Part shown: piece after piece, positions 36,964 through 47,714 of the stretch
Numbering within the stretch: position 1 is the stretch's first letter
How the letters are laid out: each line of letters opens with the position of its first letter
DNA from: Nymphaea colorata
Taxonomy: Eukaryota; Streptophyta; Magnoliopsida; Nymphaeales; Nymphaeaceae
Assembly: GCF_008831285.2 (NCBI RefSeq)
Contig: NC_045147.1
Span: 21,840,981 to 21,904,980 of the forward strand
Length of the DNA: 64,000 nt
Direction: 5' to 3'
Position numbers and translations under genes: made by a program
The notes under the pieces: model-generated
Told to the model about the DNA's origin: nothing
What the model saw: the letters and a program-made list of their open reading frames with translations, nothing else
The model's database searches: none

Positions 36964-37959
36964 CAGACTTCACTACCCGACGATCGGAAAAACGCGGGAG
37001 AATCTGCACCGAGAAAAATGAGAGTAGACAATCTGATCGTAACTTCGATCATCAAACAGAGAGAGAGGAGGAGGAGGAGGTAGGAGCGTCCGCCATGTAG
37101 ACTTGGAGAGAGTGAGTGCTAGAGAGGGGGGAAGGCGTCGTCTTTGCAATTGCGGGAAATGCAAGCAAAATCTTATTATCGAGCAACGACGGACCGATAA
37201 ACCGCACCGACTCCACCATCGGGTCTGGATCTGATCAACCACTCCGGGGTACGTTCCGTGTCTAAAAACCTATCCATGTAGAGCCGTAAACAGTGAGAAT
37301 CCGATCTAGATGTAAGCCAGGTTCGTCTTGGATCCAAATCCGACCTCGAGTTCAATTCTCAAATCTTAACCCATTAATTAGAAGCCGGCCGAATCTGAAT
37401 CCAGCACTAACGAGGAAGATTTAGATTCTTTTCATGGCATGAGAAGGATGAATCTATTATAATAAATTTCACGTAGTTGTTGAGTTGCTACTAATAATTG
37501 AATATACAAAATGACATTTGAGAAGAAGAACATTGTGATATTAGAAATAACTTTATTGGCATACTGAACCTCATTTCCATCAATCTTGAGATGACTTATT
37601 TCTATAATTGTCTCAAATGTCTGATATTTGAATCTTAAACTTTCTTATGGGGTTTCTTTTACCAGATTTGGTATTTAAAATCTACCATATGTTTTTTTAG
37701 AAGAGCAACATATGTTTTTTTAGAAGCGCAAGAGGATGATCATCCCATCACTCAAAAAGAGAGCCGAAACCCATTAATCGCCATAAAAGAAAAAAAAAAA
37801 AGGAACAGGATGTAAGATTTGATCCGATTTTGGCTCGGAACTTGAATGTTCAAGGATTCATATGCGTCTCTGACTAGACATAAGGCATGCTTATCCTTGA
37901 TAATCTTATACCAATGAAAAAAATGTAAGTGGATCAGGTCCAGATCCATATGTTGGAAC
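36964..37959. other. HASTY 5' leader/promoter and intergenic DNA
   Basis: Read on the minus strand, the first 150 bp upstream of the HASTY ATG are pyrimidine-rich (CTCC/CTCT runs), typical of a plant leader. Beyond that is AT-rich DNA with a 23-bp tandem (CATATGTTTTTTTAGAAG at 37686 and again 23 bp on). No other gene seen. Confidence 0.5.
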
Positions 37960-39920
37960 TCTATCATTTTGACATTAGAAAACCTCGCATTTTTCATAAA
38001 ATAACTTGAATCAAAACATGTTTTGTACCAAAATAGTTTTTAAAATATATATTAAGGTGTTTATATTTTATATAAAAATAATCTTTAGCAAAAATTCAAA
38101 TTTGCATACAGTTTCTACCAACCTCTTTATCTCTCTTTATATATATATAGGGGAATGGTGACTATAGTAGGTATCCAGAATTATCAAACTCACTCAGAAG
38201 GCCATTCGAATGGACGATTGTGACAAAATTAAAGAAAAAAAATTGTAAGTTAATACTAACCTCACCATTACATTATTGTGACAATACCATGCATATCTTT
38301 TACGGTAAATAAAGGTTACGAAATTATGCACTCACCAATCAATCTTCACTATGTGACAATAAAGTGCATTATCTGCCATCAAATGCTCTTGATTATGTTT
38401 TACTAACAAGAGCCCAACATCTATAAATATTGCAGCTTAAAGTAATGCAAACTGGGTTAGGTGCATGGATAATTTTGTCCTTTTCCTTGTTTTCCATACA
38501 TACTATGCTCTTAGCATACATCTTGTTTGGATGGAGGGATTGGGTGAAAAATGAAAGAAAATGACGTCATTTCTTGTGTTTGGATGACTAATTAATGGTG
38601 AGAGAAATGAAAAGAGAGCTGAAAATTGTGTTAAGGTGCAAAGGAAATGAGAGGAAAAGAAAATTATTTTCAAATGTAATTTCAATCTCTCTAAAAAAAA
38701 AATGAAGAGATTGGGAGGAAATGGAAAAGGTGTTCCTTTCTTTCATTTTTCTTATTTTCTTTTCAATTGTATTTTCTTTCCATTCATTTTCATTATTAAA
38801 ACTAATGACATCACATCAATAAGACTGTAGTCTTATAAAAAATACTAATGACATCGCATCAATAAGACTGTAGTCTTGTAGAAAAGTGATGGATACGAAA
38901 ACTATTTCCCTTTTTACTTTGTGTCACCGAAAAGTGCCGTCTGAAGTAAAGCCGGCCAGGGAGATGCCGCCCATGAGTTTTTGCTGGACATGCATGTGAA
39001 AAAAAATGTTTCGTCCAACGGTAAAGCCAAATGGGGCACTGTTATAAAGATTCGCATGCATAACATATATAAATAAGTAAATAATTATAAGAAAATTCAA
39101 AATTTTATTACTGGTGTGGACAATTGCCGACGCCAACCTATATGTCGCTACTGGTCCGTTGAGTGTGAGAATGAATTTTAATCGTCATAAACCCTCATTG
39201 TTCACAAGGGCATGCACAAATCCCAAGGAGAACACAACATGAAATGTTTCCTCTAAACGTGGGTCACATCTTTATGTTCCATCTCCCTCTCTAGTGCCAA
39301 AGTTGTTTTTGGATTAATTAAATTATGTGAAACATTTAATGAAAGCGCTGCCATTGTCCAATTGAGAAGGCCTACAATCCGATTGGAGAAATAGCCATTT
39401 CATGTAGGGGTGGAGCCCTGTTTGTTTGTGACTATTAAATAAAAATTTTAAAAATGTTTAGTGGGGCCAACCCTTATTTTTTCAAAAGTTTTATAAAAGT
39501 AAAACTAAATTTTTTAAAAATTTAAATTTTGAGCACTTGGGGGCCGTGCGTGCTCCCCTTCCCTCTACCCTCCCGATCGATCATTGGTTTTTATAGAGTG
39601 TAATATTTTATTGTTCACCTTTATATATTTGTCCTTGTATGGAGGGATTTCACTTTTTTTTTTTTTTAATTATGTGGCATATTTTTAGCATTTAAGCACC
39701 TGACCATTGACAACTGAAAATGAGTTGCATGCCCCGTTTAGGCCAAAAAACAAAAGGTAGGAAGGGGACATTTTGAAAATTATTTAAAAATAATTATTTT
39801 TTACATTTTTAAAAAATTTGAATTTATTTTTTTGTCCCTTCATTTTATGTTAGTTTTTATCATTAACCATGTTGGTACACGAAATTTTCATACACTGATG
39901 AGGCGAGCAACCCGAAAACT
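37960..39920. repeat. Duplicated intergenic block, copy 1
   Basis: Matches 40790-42580 in the same order and orientation. Shared landmarks include AACATGTTTTGTA, GGTGACTATAG or AGTGACTATAG, GTGACAAAATTAAAGA, TTAATGGTGAGAGAAATGAA, ACGTGGGTCACATCTTT, GCATGC(C/G)CCG and the end CATACA followed by GAGGCGA. Non-coding and AT-rich, with small indels throughout. It holds a 42-bp tandem (ATCAATAAGACTGTAGTCTT) at 38804-38880. Confidence 0.88.
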
Positions 39921-40789
39921 GGAACGAAATAACTCCAAGAACAACCATCAATGTATCCATATGGATCCAGCCCCTCACGACATTAACCAAATGGATTTAC
40001 TAAGTTAGTTTAACATGATAGAAGGAGTATGTGACTGTGCAAAATATAGGGACAATTCGTACCGTCACACTGTCTGATTCAACATGATAAACAGTTAAGA
40101 GAAAAATGAAGAAAAAAAGATGATAAATATTTTAATCAACATTTTTAGTTAGATATATATATATAATATATATATAATGAGAGAGAGAAAAAAAAGTGGT
40201 AGAAACCTACTATTAGGTGATAGACAAAACCCCTACTATTGTGTCATGGACAAAACCCAAATCATTTAGCTCCATTCGATGCACATGAAAAATACTTTGC
40301 ATCAAAGAAATTTCTCCTGTTCATACCATTTTCCCTTGAGAGAAAGAAAATGGTAGAAACCCCTACTATTATGTCGTGGACAAAACCCCTACTATTATGT
40401 CATGGACAAAACCCAAATCATTTAGCTTCGTTTGATGCACATGAAAAATTACTTTGCATCAAAAAATTTTATCCTGTTCGTACCATTTTCCCTTGCAACA
40501 TCAAACACAAAAAACTTTAACATGTGTTTTTCATTGATTTTGGAAAAAAAAATCCCACTCAAAAAAGGCAGACCTTTCTAGGACTAACTTTTTTGCACAG
40601 TAATTTTTCTATGGTAATTTTATCATTCTGGTCATCACAAGTTGCCTTAAATGTAATGTTTAAGGTGTTTTTTTTTTTTAGCAATCTAACATAATCGATA
40701 CGATCTTAAAAATAGGTTGATGCAAGATATATACTAAGTTTTTAGACTTTGATAGTATTTTTATAATAAGCAAAAAATGAATGACTCTC
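39921..40789. other. Spacer between duplicated blocks
   Basis: AT-rich. Contains a local duplication (40227-40340 and 40383-40496). No gene. Confidence 0.55.
40227..40496. repeat. Local direct repeat, about 114 bp twice
   Basis: AAACCCCTACTATT, TCATGGACAAAACCCAAATC, GATGCACATGAAAAAT and ACCATTTTCCCTTG recur with a 156-bp period. A partial third copy of the first 25 bases lies between them at 40356. Confidence 0.93.
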
Positions 40790-42580
40790 ATACCATCAAC
40801 ATTTTGATATTATAAAATCTCACGTTTTTCATAATATAACTTGAACCAAAACATGTTTTGTAACAAAATAGTTTTTAAAATATATTAAGTTGTTTATATT
40901 TTATTTAAGAATAATTGTTAGCAAAAAATCAAACTACCAATCTCTTATATATATATATATATATATAGGGAAATAGTGACTATAGCTATCTAACTCACTC
41001 AGGAAGGCCATCTGAATGGACGGTTGTGACAAAATTAAAGAGAATAAGTTAATACTAAGCTCATCATTACATTACCGTGACAACACCATGCATGTCTTGT
41101 ACAGTAAATAAAGTTTATGAAATTATGCACTCACCAATCAATCTTCACTATGTGGCAATAAAGTGCACTATATGCTATCAAATACTCTTGATTATGTTTT
41201 ACTAACAAGAGCTCAACATCTATAATTTTGTCTTTTTCTTTGTTTTCCATGCATGCTATGCTCTTCCACCTTGTTTCGATGAAGGGATTGGGTGAAAAAT
41301 GAACCAAAAGAAAGACAGTTGTTGTGTTTGCATGACTAATTAATGGTGAGAGAAATGAAAAGAGAGCTGAAGATTGTGTTAAGGTGCAAAGGAAATGAGA
41401 GCAAGGAAAAGGAAGTGATTTCCTAATGTAATTTCAATCTTTATAAAACTGAAGAGAGTGGGAGGGAAAAGGGAGAGGTGTTCCTTTCCTTTCATTTTTC
41501 TCATTTTCTTTCCTTTACATTCCTTTCCATCTGTTCCGCTCCAATCCAAACAGAGTATTGTGTGGTATCCCAACTAATGGCATCACAGCAATAAGAGTGT
41601 GGGAATGTGATGGATAGGAAAAATATTTCTCTCTTTTCTTTGTCGCACCGGAAAGTGCCGTGTGAAGTAAAGCTGGCCACCGGACGACAAGCTTGACTTG
41701 GCCACCTGCCGCCGACGACCCTTCGCCGGTCGTGCATGTGAAGATGTCGCAGCAGTTGAGTGTGAGGCGTGCACAAACCCAACAAAAAACGTTTCCTCCA
41801 CAACACAAAACGTGGGTCACATTTTTCCTTTCATCTCCCTCTCTAATGTCATGTTGTTTTTGCATTAATTAAATTATGTGAGACATTTCATGAAAGCGCT
41901 GTCATTGAGAAGGCCTAACAGGACGTCGCCCTATCGGAGATGTTGCCCTTTCATGGCGGGGTGGAGCCAGGGTAGGGTTGTACTGTCTTATTTGTGACTA
42001 CTAAATAAAATTTTTTAATAGGATCGACCTTTTTTTTAAAAAAATTTTATAAAATAAAACTATTTTTTTTAAAAGTTTAAGTTTGAAAACTTGGGGGGCC
42101 TGTGCCCCCCCAGTCGCATGGCAATCAAATTCGCAACATTCCAGCATCACGTTGCTTCCTAGAGAGTCCGGATGGCTCTGAGGAAAGTTTTCCTAGTTTC
42201 CTAAATGCTCGTCATGGGGTTTTTTTGTTTTTTTCAAAGGGTGTTTTTTTTTTTACCTTTACATATCTGTCCTTGTAGTGAGGGATTTCACCTTTTTTTT
42301 TTTAATTATTGGAGTATTTTTATCATTTGAGCAACCTGACCACTGAAAATGAGTTGCTAACTATTAAGAATGAGTTGCATGCGCCGCCCTTTACGCCAAA
42401 AAAAAAAAACAAAAAGGTAGGAGGGAAACATTTTGAAAATTAATTAAAAATGATGTATTTTTTAATTTTTTTAGTTTATTTTTTTCCCACAAAGTTCATT
42501 TTTTGTTATTAATCAGAGATGACTATTATAATGAATCATACTGGCGCACTAAAATTTCATACATCAATATAATGAGGCGA
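40790..42580. repeat. Duplicated intergenic block, copy 2
   Basis: Second copy of 37960-39920, offset about 2.83 kb at the left end and about 2.65 kb at the right because of indels. Within it, 41270-41560 begins and ends with sequences (TTGTTTCGATG and CAATCCAAACAGAG) that could be the ends of a small nested transposon. Confidence 0.86.
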
Positions 42581-43095
42581 ACAAAAAAAAAATGAAAACA
42601 CTAAAGTAAAATAAAGCCGTTCGACAATTTTGCTACGTCCTCCACCTTTCTCTCACTAAATGTCCTTATGTGATTTTCCTAAATTATGAAGTTTGATTAT
42701 TATTACAAGAACTGGCATACCAGTCCCTTTCAAAACGGACATTTTTGTTGTTGACAGTTCCAACCTTCAGTTTGATATGAAAATATATGGACGAGAAATG
42801 CCAACGCTGGTCTCCATGAACGGACTTTTCTCTCTATTAACAGTGAGATTCCTAAGCGTGTTTAATGAGAGGACTCATCCAAGGTACACTTCATCCCAGA
42901 TGACTTTACTGCCGATGAAAAGTCAAGAGTTCTAGGATACCCTAAGTTTATCGACTGTTCATTATTCCCTCGTTGTTCATGTGAAAAAATCTATGTATGA
43001 ATCCAAATGTGAATTGCGTGGAAGCAAAGAAGTTCAGGAAAAAAAATGTTTCAACTTTCTTTCTCTAGATCCCACGGTATTCATGGCTTTGCGTG
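42581..43095. other. Upstream region of TSB-like gene
   Basis: AT-rich intergenic DNA leading to the promoter. A short reading frame at 42693-42935 has no family features. No repeat recognised. Confidence 0.5.
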
Positions 43096-43103
43096 TATAA
43101 ATA
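43096..43103 (+). promoter_or_regulatory. TATA box of TSB-like gene
   Basis: TATAAATA, 213 bp upstream of the ATG at 43309. A start site near 43130 would give a leader of about 180 nt. Confidence 0.65.
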
Positions 43104-43308
43104 TACATTCAAAACATGGCAGCCTTCCATGCATTCTTCCTTTGTGATAAACACCATCAGACCAAAATTTTCTTGCTCAGTGATCTCCACGTCTATCTGT
43201 CTCTGTTTTCTTCGATTGTGAGTTGTAAACAAAACATCTGAAACACAGGTCTCTGTCTTCAGAGCTTCGTTGCCACAGAGAGGGAGACACACACACACAC
43301 ACAGACGA

Positions 43309-46300
43309 ATGGAGGCCACCGGAATTATCTCAAATGTTTCACGGAACATTACGAGTTGTCCGGCAGTCGAATCGGCTGAGTGCGATCAAAGGCGGTTGAG
43401 GCCACGGCCATCCATTTTTAGCCTAGAGAGAGGCGGTGGGCTCAAACGTGGAGCTGCCCGTCTTGTGCATGCAAGCAATTGCATCGCCGGTGGAGCGGCG
43501 GGGATGCAGACGATGGGAGAGGTGAACCTCAGAATCCCGGCCGATTCCCGTGGCCGTTTTGGCTCCTATGGAGGCCAGTTTGTACCGGAAACCTTAATAA
43601 CTCCTTTAAGAAAGCTGGAGGATGCTTTCAGTAAGTTGATTGAGGATTCAAGTTTCCAGGTTCGTTCTCTCATCCTTTGTTTTTCCAGATTTTGATCGGA
43701 GATTATAAATCCAGTTTATTTAAACTCATGAACCTTTTTGAACTCGAAAGTCTAACTCAGATGGATCGAGCTCTTGTCCGCAGCTGCCATCTTCTTCTTA
43801 ATTTCCCTTAAGGCATGCACCAGTGACAAGCCAAGGCACTCGAAAAAGATGGTAGCTTTCTAGTTCTTAGAAGGAAATAATCAAGAACCGCCAAATCCAT
43901 GAAATTTTTTGGATTGTCATATGTTTTGTGAATGGTATACTCTAGGGTAGTCGAGGAGAATCTACATCCACTAATTTTTAATAAAAACATTCAAAGTTTA
44001 CGAACTTTTTTTGGTTGGATCAAGCACATACAGGCACTGATTTCTCAGTATAAAACTACTAAAATTTCAGTAGTAGAAAACCAAAATTTTTTATGGAAAT
44101 AACTTAAACTAGAATACGTTTATGCAAAATTAGTAACCGTAAACATGTAAAACTTTTGCTAATTAATATATTTTTTGTATAAGTTTATATTGAATGGTCT
44201 TTATATACACAGAATCTATTACTATTGATATCCATAGTGTTAATTGACATCTGTCAGTAGCAATTGTCGGCATGAAAAAGACATTTACTGTAGTTACTTT
44301 TACTGGAAAATTCCATACCACCTGTTCGGCTCGGATAGATTTAGATTTGGATATGGACATCCCAACAAACCCAGAGAATCAAGCAAAGAAGGATGTTCCT
44401 TATATTGAGCTCCTTCTTTTGCAGATCACTGTGAGAAAGCTCAGTAACAAAGGCTAGTGGTATTTGTGGCCACCACTACTACCAATCAAATCAATCTACA
44501 AGGTTCTAATATTACACATACATAGAGTGACAACCTTTTAAATAAATGGAATCTTAGCTATATATTGTATTACAGGCCTTCAAGCAATGGTTTATTAACA
44601 TACGACTGTTGATGCTTGATGTAGATGGAGCTGCAGGTACTGCTAAGAGACTATGCTGGTCGCGAATCGCCTTTATACTATGCCGAGAAGTTATCGAACT
44701 ACTACAAGGAAGTTGGAGCTGGAGTGGAGATATACTTGAAGAGGGAAGATTTGATCCACACTGGATCACATAAGATTAACAATGCAATTGGTCAGGCATT
44801 GGCCGCGAAGAAGCTTGGGTATGAGCACGCCGTGGCTGCAACCGGCGCAGGGCAGCATGGAGTCGCCGCGGCGGCGGCATGTGCCAGGATGGGCTTGAGC
44901 TGCACCGTTTTCATGGGCACTAGGGACATGGAACGGCAGCCTCACAACCTCCTTCAGATGAGGACCCTTGGTGCTGAGGTAGATTAGTCTTCTCTGTGCT
45001 TCTTCAGAAACCTTTTCAACCAGTTCGAAAATAAATTATAACTTCCAAAGTGAAATTTTATTTATTGTTTTGAAAACGTATATACTTTTATGTATGTTCG
45101 TTTTATTGATCGAAAAATTGATATCAGTGCACTAATAAGGACCTATTATTGTAACACCCTATCATGAAACAGTTTAGCCTCGTGTTATTGAATATTTTTA
45201 AAATTCTTCAGAAAATTGATAAGGAGGTTGACTAAATGATTGAAGTGTCCTGGTTCCAAACTTTTTGAGTTACATAAACTACAACTACTGCTAGGAGCGG
45301 GTTGTGGGAGTGATTGGGGAAACTTGAATGTAGCTACTTAAATTTTCACAAACATCTGAAAGAAAAACCGTTTAATTTGTATTTTTGTTTTCTTCTTATA
45401 GGTAAGATCTGTAGAGGGCAACTTCAAAGATGCAGCATCACAAGCAATCAGGGAGTGGGTGTCAAACCTAGACACCAGCTTCCACCTCTCAGGGTCACTC
45501 GTTGGTCCGCACCCATGCCCATCAATGGTGGGGGAGTTTCAGTCAGTCATCGGGAAGGAGGTGAGGAAGCAAGCAACAGAGAGATGGGGAGCAGGGAAGC
45601 TGCCAGATGTTGTTCTGGCCTGTGTGGGCAGTGGGTCGAATGCAATGGGAATCTTTAGCGAGTTCTTGGGAGATCAGAAGGTGAGACTCATAGGTGTGGA
45701 GGCAGCAGGCTTGGGGTTGGGAAGTGGGAGGCACTCTGCAACTCTCGCCAGAGGGGAGGTTGGCGTCTTCCATGGCTCCATGAGCTACCTTCTCCAAGAT
45801 GACTATGGCCAAATGACTGATCCTCACTCCATTGGTGTTGGGTAAGTTGATATTAATTGTTTTTTTTTGCCTTTGGTTCAAGGAATGCAAATGGGTAGCG
45901 CCCATCTTCTTTGAATACTATTAATATTGATCACTTGATCGTCTACGATGTCGCTGTTTCAGAATTGTTTGTGTTGCTGACCTGCCACTGAATTCAGTAT
46001 AGATCTAACATTGTCTCCGAAGTTGATCATATAAATGTTGTTTGATTATGTTGCCGTTTCAGAATTGTTTGGATTCCTGACCCGCCACTAAACTCCATAC
46101 AGATAAAAAATAGTTATCTCTAAGTACTTCACGATATAATTGATTGTTGATAACTGTGTTAGGTTGGAGTATCCGGGAGTCGGGCCGCAGCTCAGTTTCC
46201 TCAAGGATATAGGACGCGTCGAGTATTACACCGTCACTGATGCAGAGGCAGTGAATGGTAGGACAATCTCTCTCTCTCTCTCTCATTTTAGATGATTAAG

Positions 46301-46507
46301 ATTAAGTTCCTGATAAGTGCTCTCTTGCCTGCAGCATTCAAGAGACTGTGTGCATTGGAAGGCATAATTCCTGCATTGGAGGCATCACATGCTCTGGCCT
46401 TCCTCGACAAGCTCTGCCCTCAGCTGCCTCATGGCTCAAGGGTGGTGGTCAACATCAGTGGGAGGGGCGACAAGGATGCAGAGATGGTCTTACACCATAT
46501 ACAGTGA
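43309..46507 (+). CDS. Tryptophan synthase beta-like protein, altered active site
   Basis: PLP-dependent fold type II enzyme related to plastid tryptophan synthase beta (TrpB1 group), which joins indole and L-serine. Exons 43309-43659, 44625-44978, 45402-45841, 46163-46257 and 46335-46507 give 470 aa, the length of Arabidopsis TSB1. The first 65 residues or so look like a plastid transit peptide. [15 protein letters not shown] opens the core. The PLP lysine is K167 ([10 protein letters not shown]). The carboxylate loop TGAGQH (190-195) and SGRGDKD are kept. Changes: the catalytic Glu before that loop (Salmonella E109) is Ala189 (GCA, 44838-44840); the serine-binding Asp (D305) is Glu384 (GAG, 46167-46169); the phosphate loop reads GSGSNA, not GGGSNA; and HSGTATLKDA is shortened to VEGNFKDA. 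The frame is otherwise intact, so the protein is probably made but may catalyse another reaction or none. Confidence 0.93.
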
Positions 46508-47714
46508 TCACCATCAAGGATTCTCAAAGAAGAAGGAGAAGAATAAGTTCCAATGGAATTCTGCGGGGAGATGGCTCCCTTCCTTTTCAAAAGGAATGAT
46601 CTATACAAGAGAATTTGAAAAAATAAAATTTCAAAAACAGGATGCTTAGCATCATAGAGTGGATTACGACGTAGGGAAACTATACAGTCCCCTTATATCA
46701 AAAAGCAAGAAGCAATACTTGCCTAACCACGGCCAAATTCATACCTATTATCAGTTTCTCTGTATTGGCATAGTAATCCTACCCACTTCTATTGTAACCT
46801 CTTTATTATCAACCCGCCAACCATACTTCATGTAAGGCGAAGAGTAAGTTATCTCATTTTTATGTCACATTCACACTAAAAAAAAAAACTTGTGGTGGCG
46901 TAATTTTTAAATTGAATGCATTAAAATGTATATTGTTAAGAACTGATGTGTAATCACATCTTCTTTTTATTAATGTTCTGAAGTGTAACAATGATGGTGA
47001 AAACTACTTATTGCATAATGAACACCAAGCAATCTCCCTTCCCACTGATAATTTTATTGTATCTTAAATGTTCATTGAGTCCAACCCTTCATGTGTATCA
47101 TACAATAATCCAACCTTTTACACTTTTCATGTGTATGTTGCTTAAAATTTTTGAATTGGGAACAGAGCCTTGATATTTGGATGAAGGGAAAGAAAATGGT
47201 TCTGAACGATATAAAAGGAAAGAAAAAATATTGGAGAAAAGAGGAAAAGAGGAAAGAAAGAAGAAATTGTTATAAAAGTTTATTTGACTAGAAAGAACAA
47301 AAGATCAAATATAATATTTTTTTAACTATATAAAGCAAAAAAGGCCATGAACGGGTGGAATAAGACAAAAGGTCTTAACATTTTATGCTATAATAAAGTT
47401 GGTTCGATTTTATCACCTAAGTAGCCCATAAAGTTGTGTTTGTTTCATCAACCTGTGGTGATCTTAAATCTTAGGATTTTAGATCCATAAATTTAAGATC
47501 AAAACACCCCTATCTCATTTTAAATTCATGCTCTTTAACATGTACCATGGTTTTAGTTCATGCTAATGAGAATCTCTCAAAACACACATTTTTTTATGCG
47601 GCTTTGGATAATCTAAGACTATAAAATGCAACATAACTGTTTTCTGCTGGAAAAAAAAGGATGCCCTTGTTATTCGTGGTAATAATTTGGAAATAGTGTT
47701 TGATGAGTTTGACA
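46508..47714. other. Intergenic region downstream of TSB-like gene
   Basis: 3' UTR and AT-rich spacer. Contains a MITE relative (47430-47640). No gene. Confidence 0.55.
47430..47640. mobile_element. Diverged MITE related to 20931-21116
   Basis: Begins GTTGTGTTTGTTTCATC, like the intact element's GTTGTGTTTGTTTCACC, and shares the internal TTTAGATCCAT-type motif. The right end (AAAATGCAACATAAC) is degraded. Confidence 0.65.

Noticed and set aside
41501-41865. Three overlapping minus-strand frames of 72-116 codons
   Set aside because: They lie in the duplicated non-coding block, overlap in different frames and are not preserved in the other copy.
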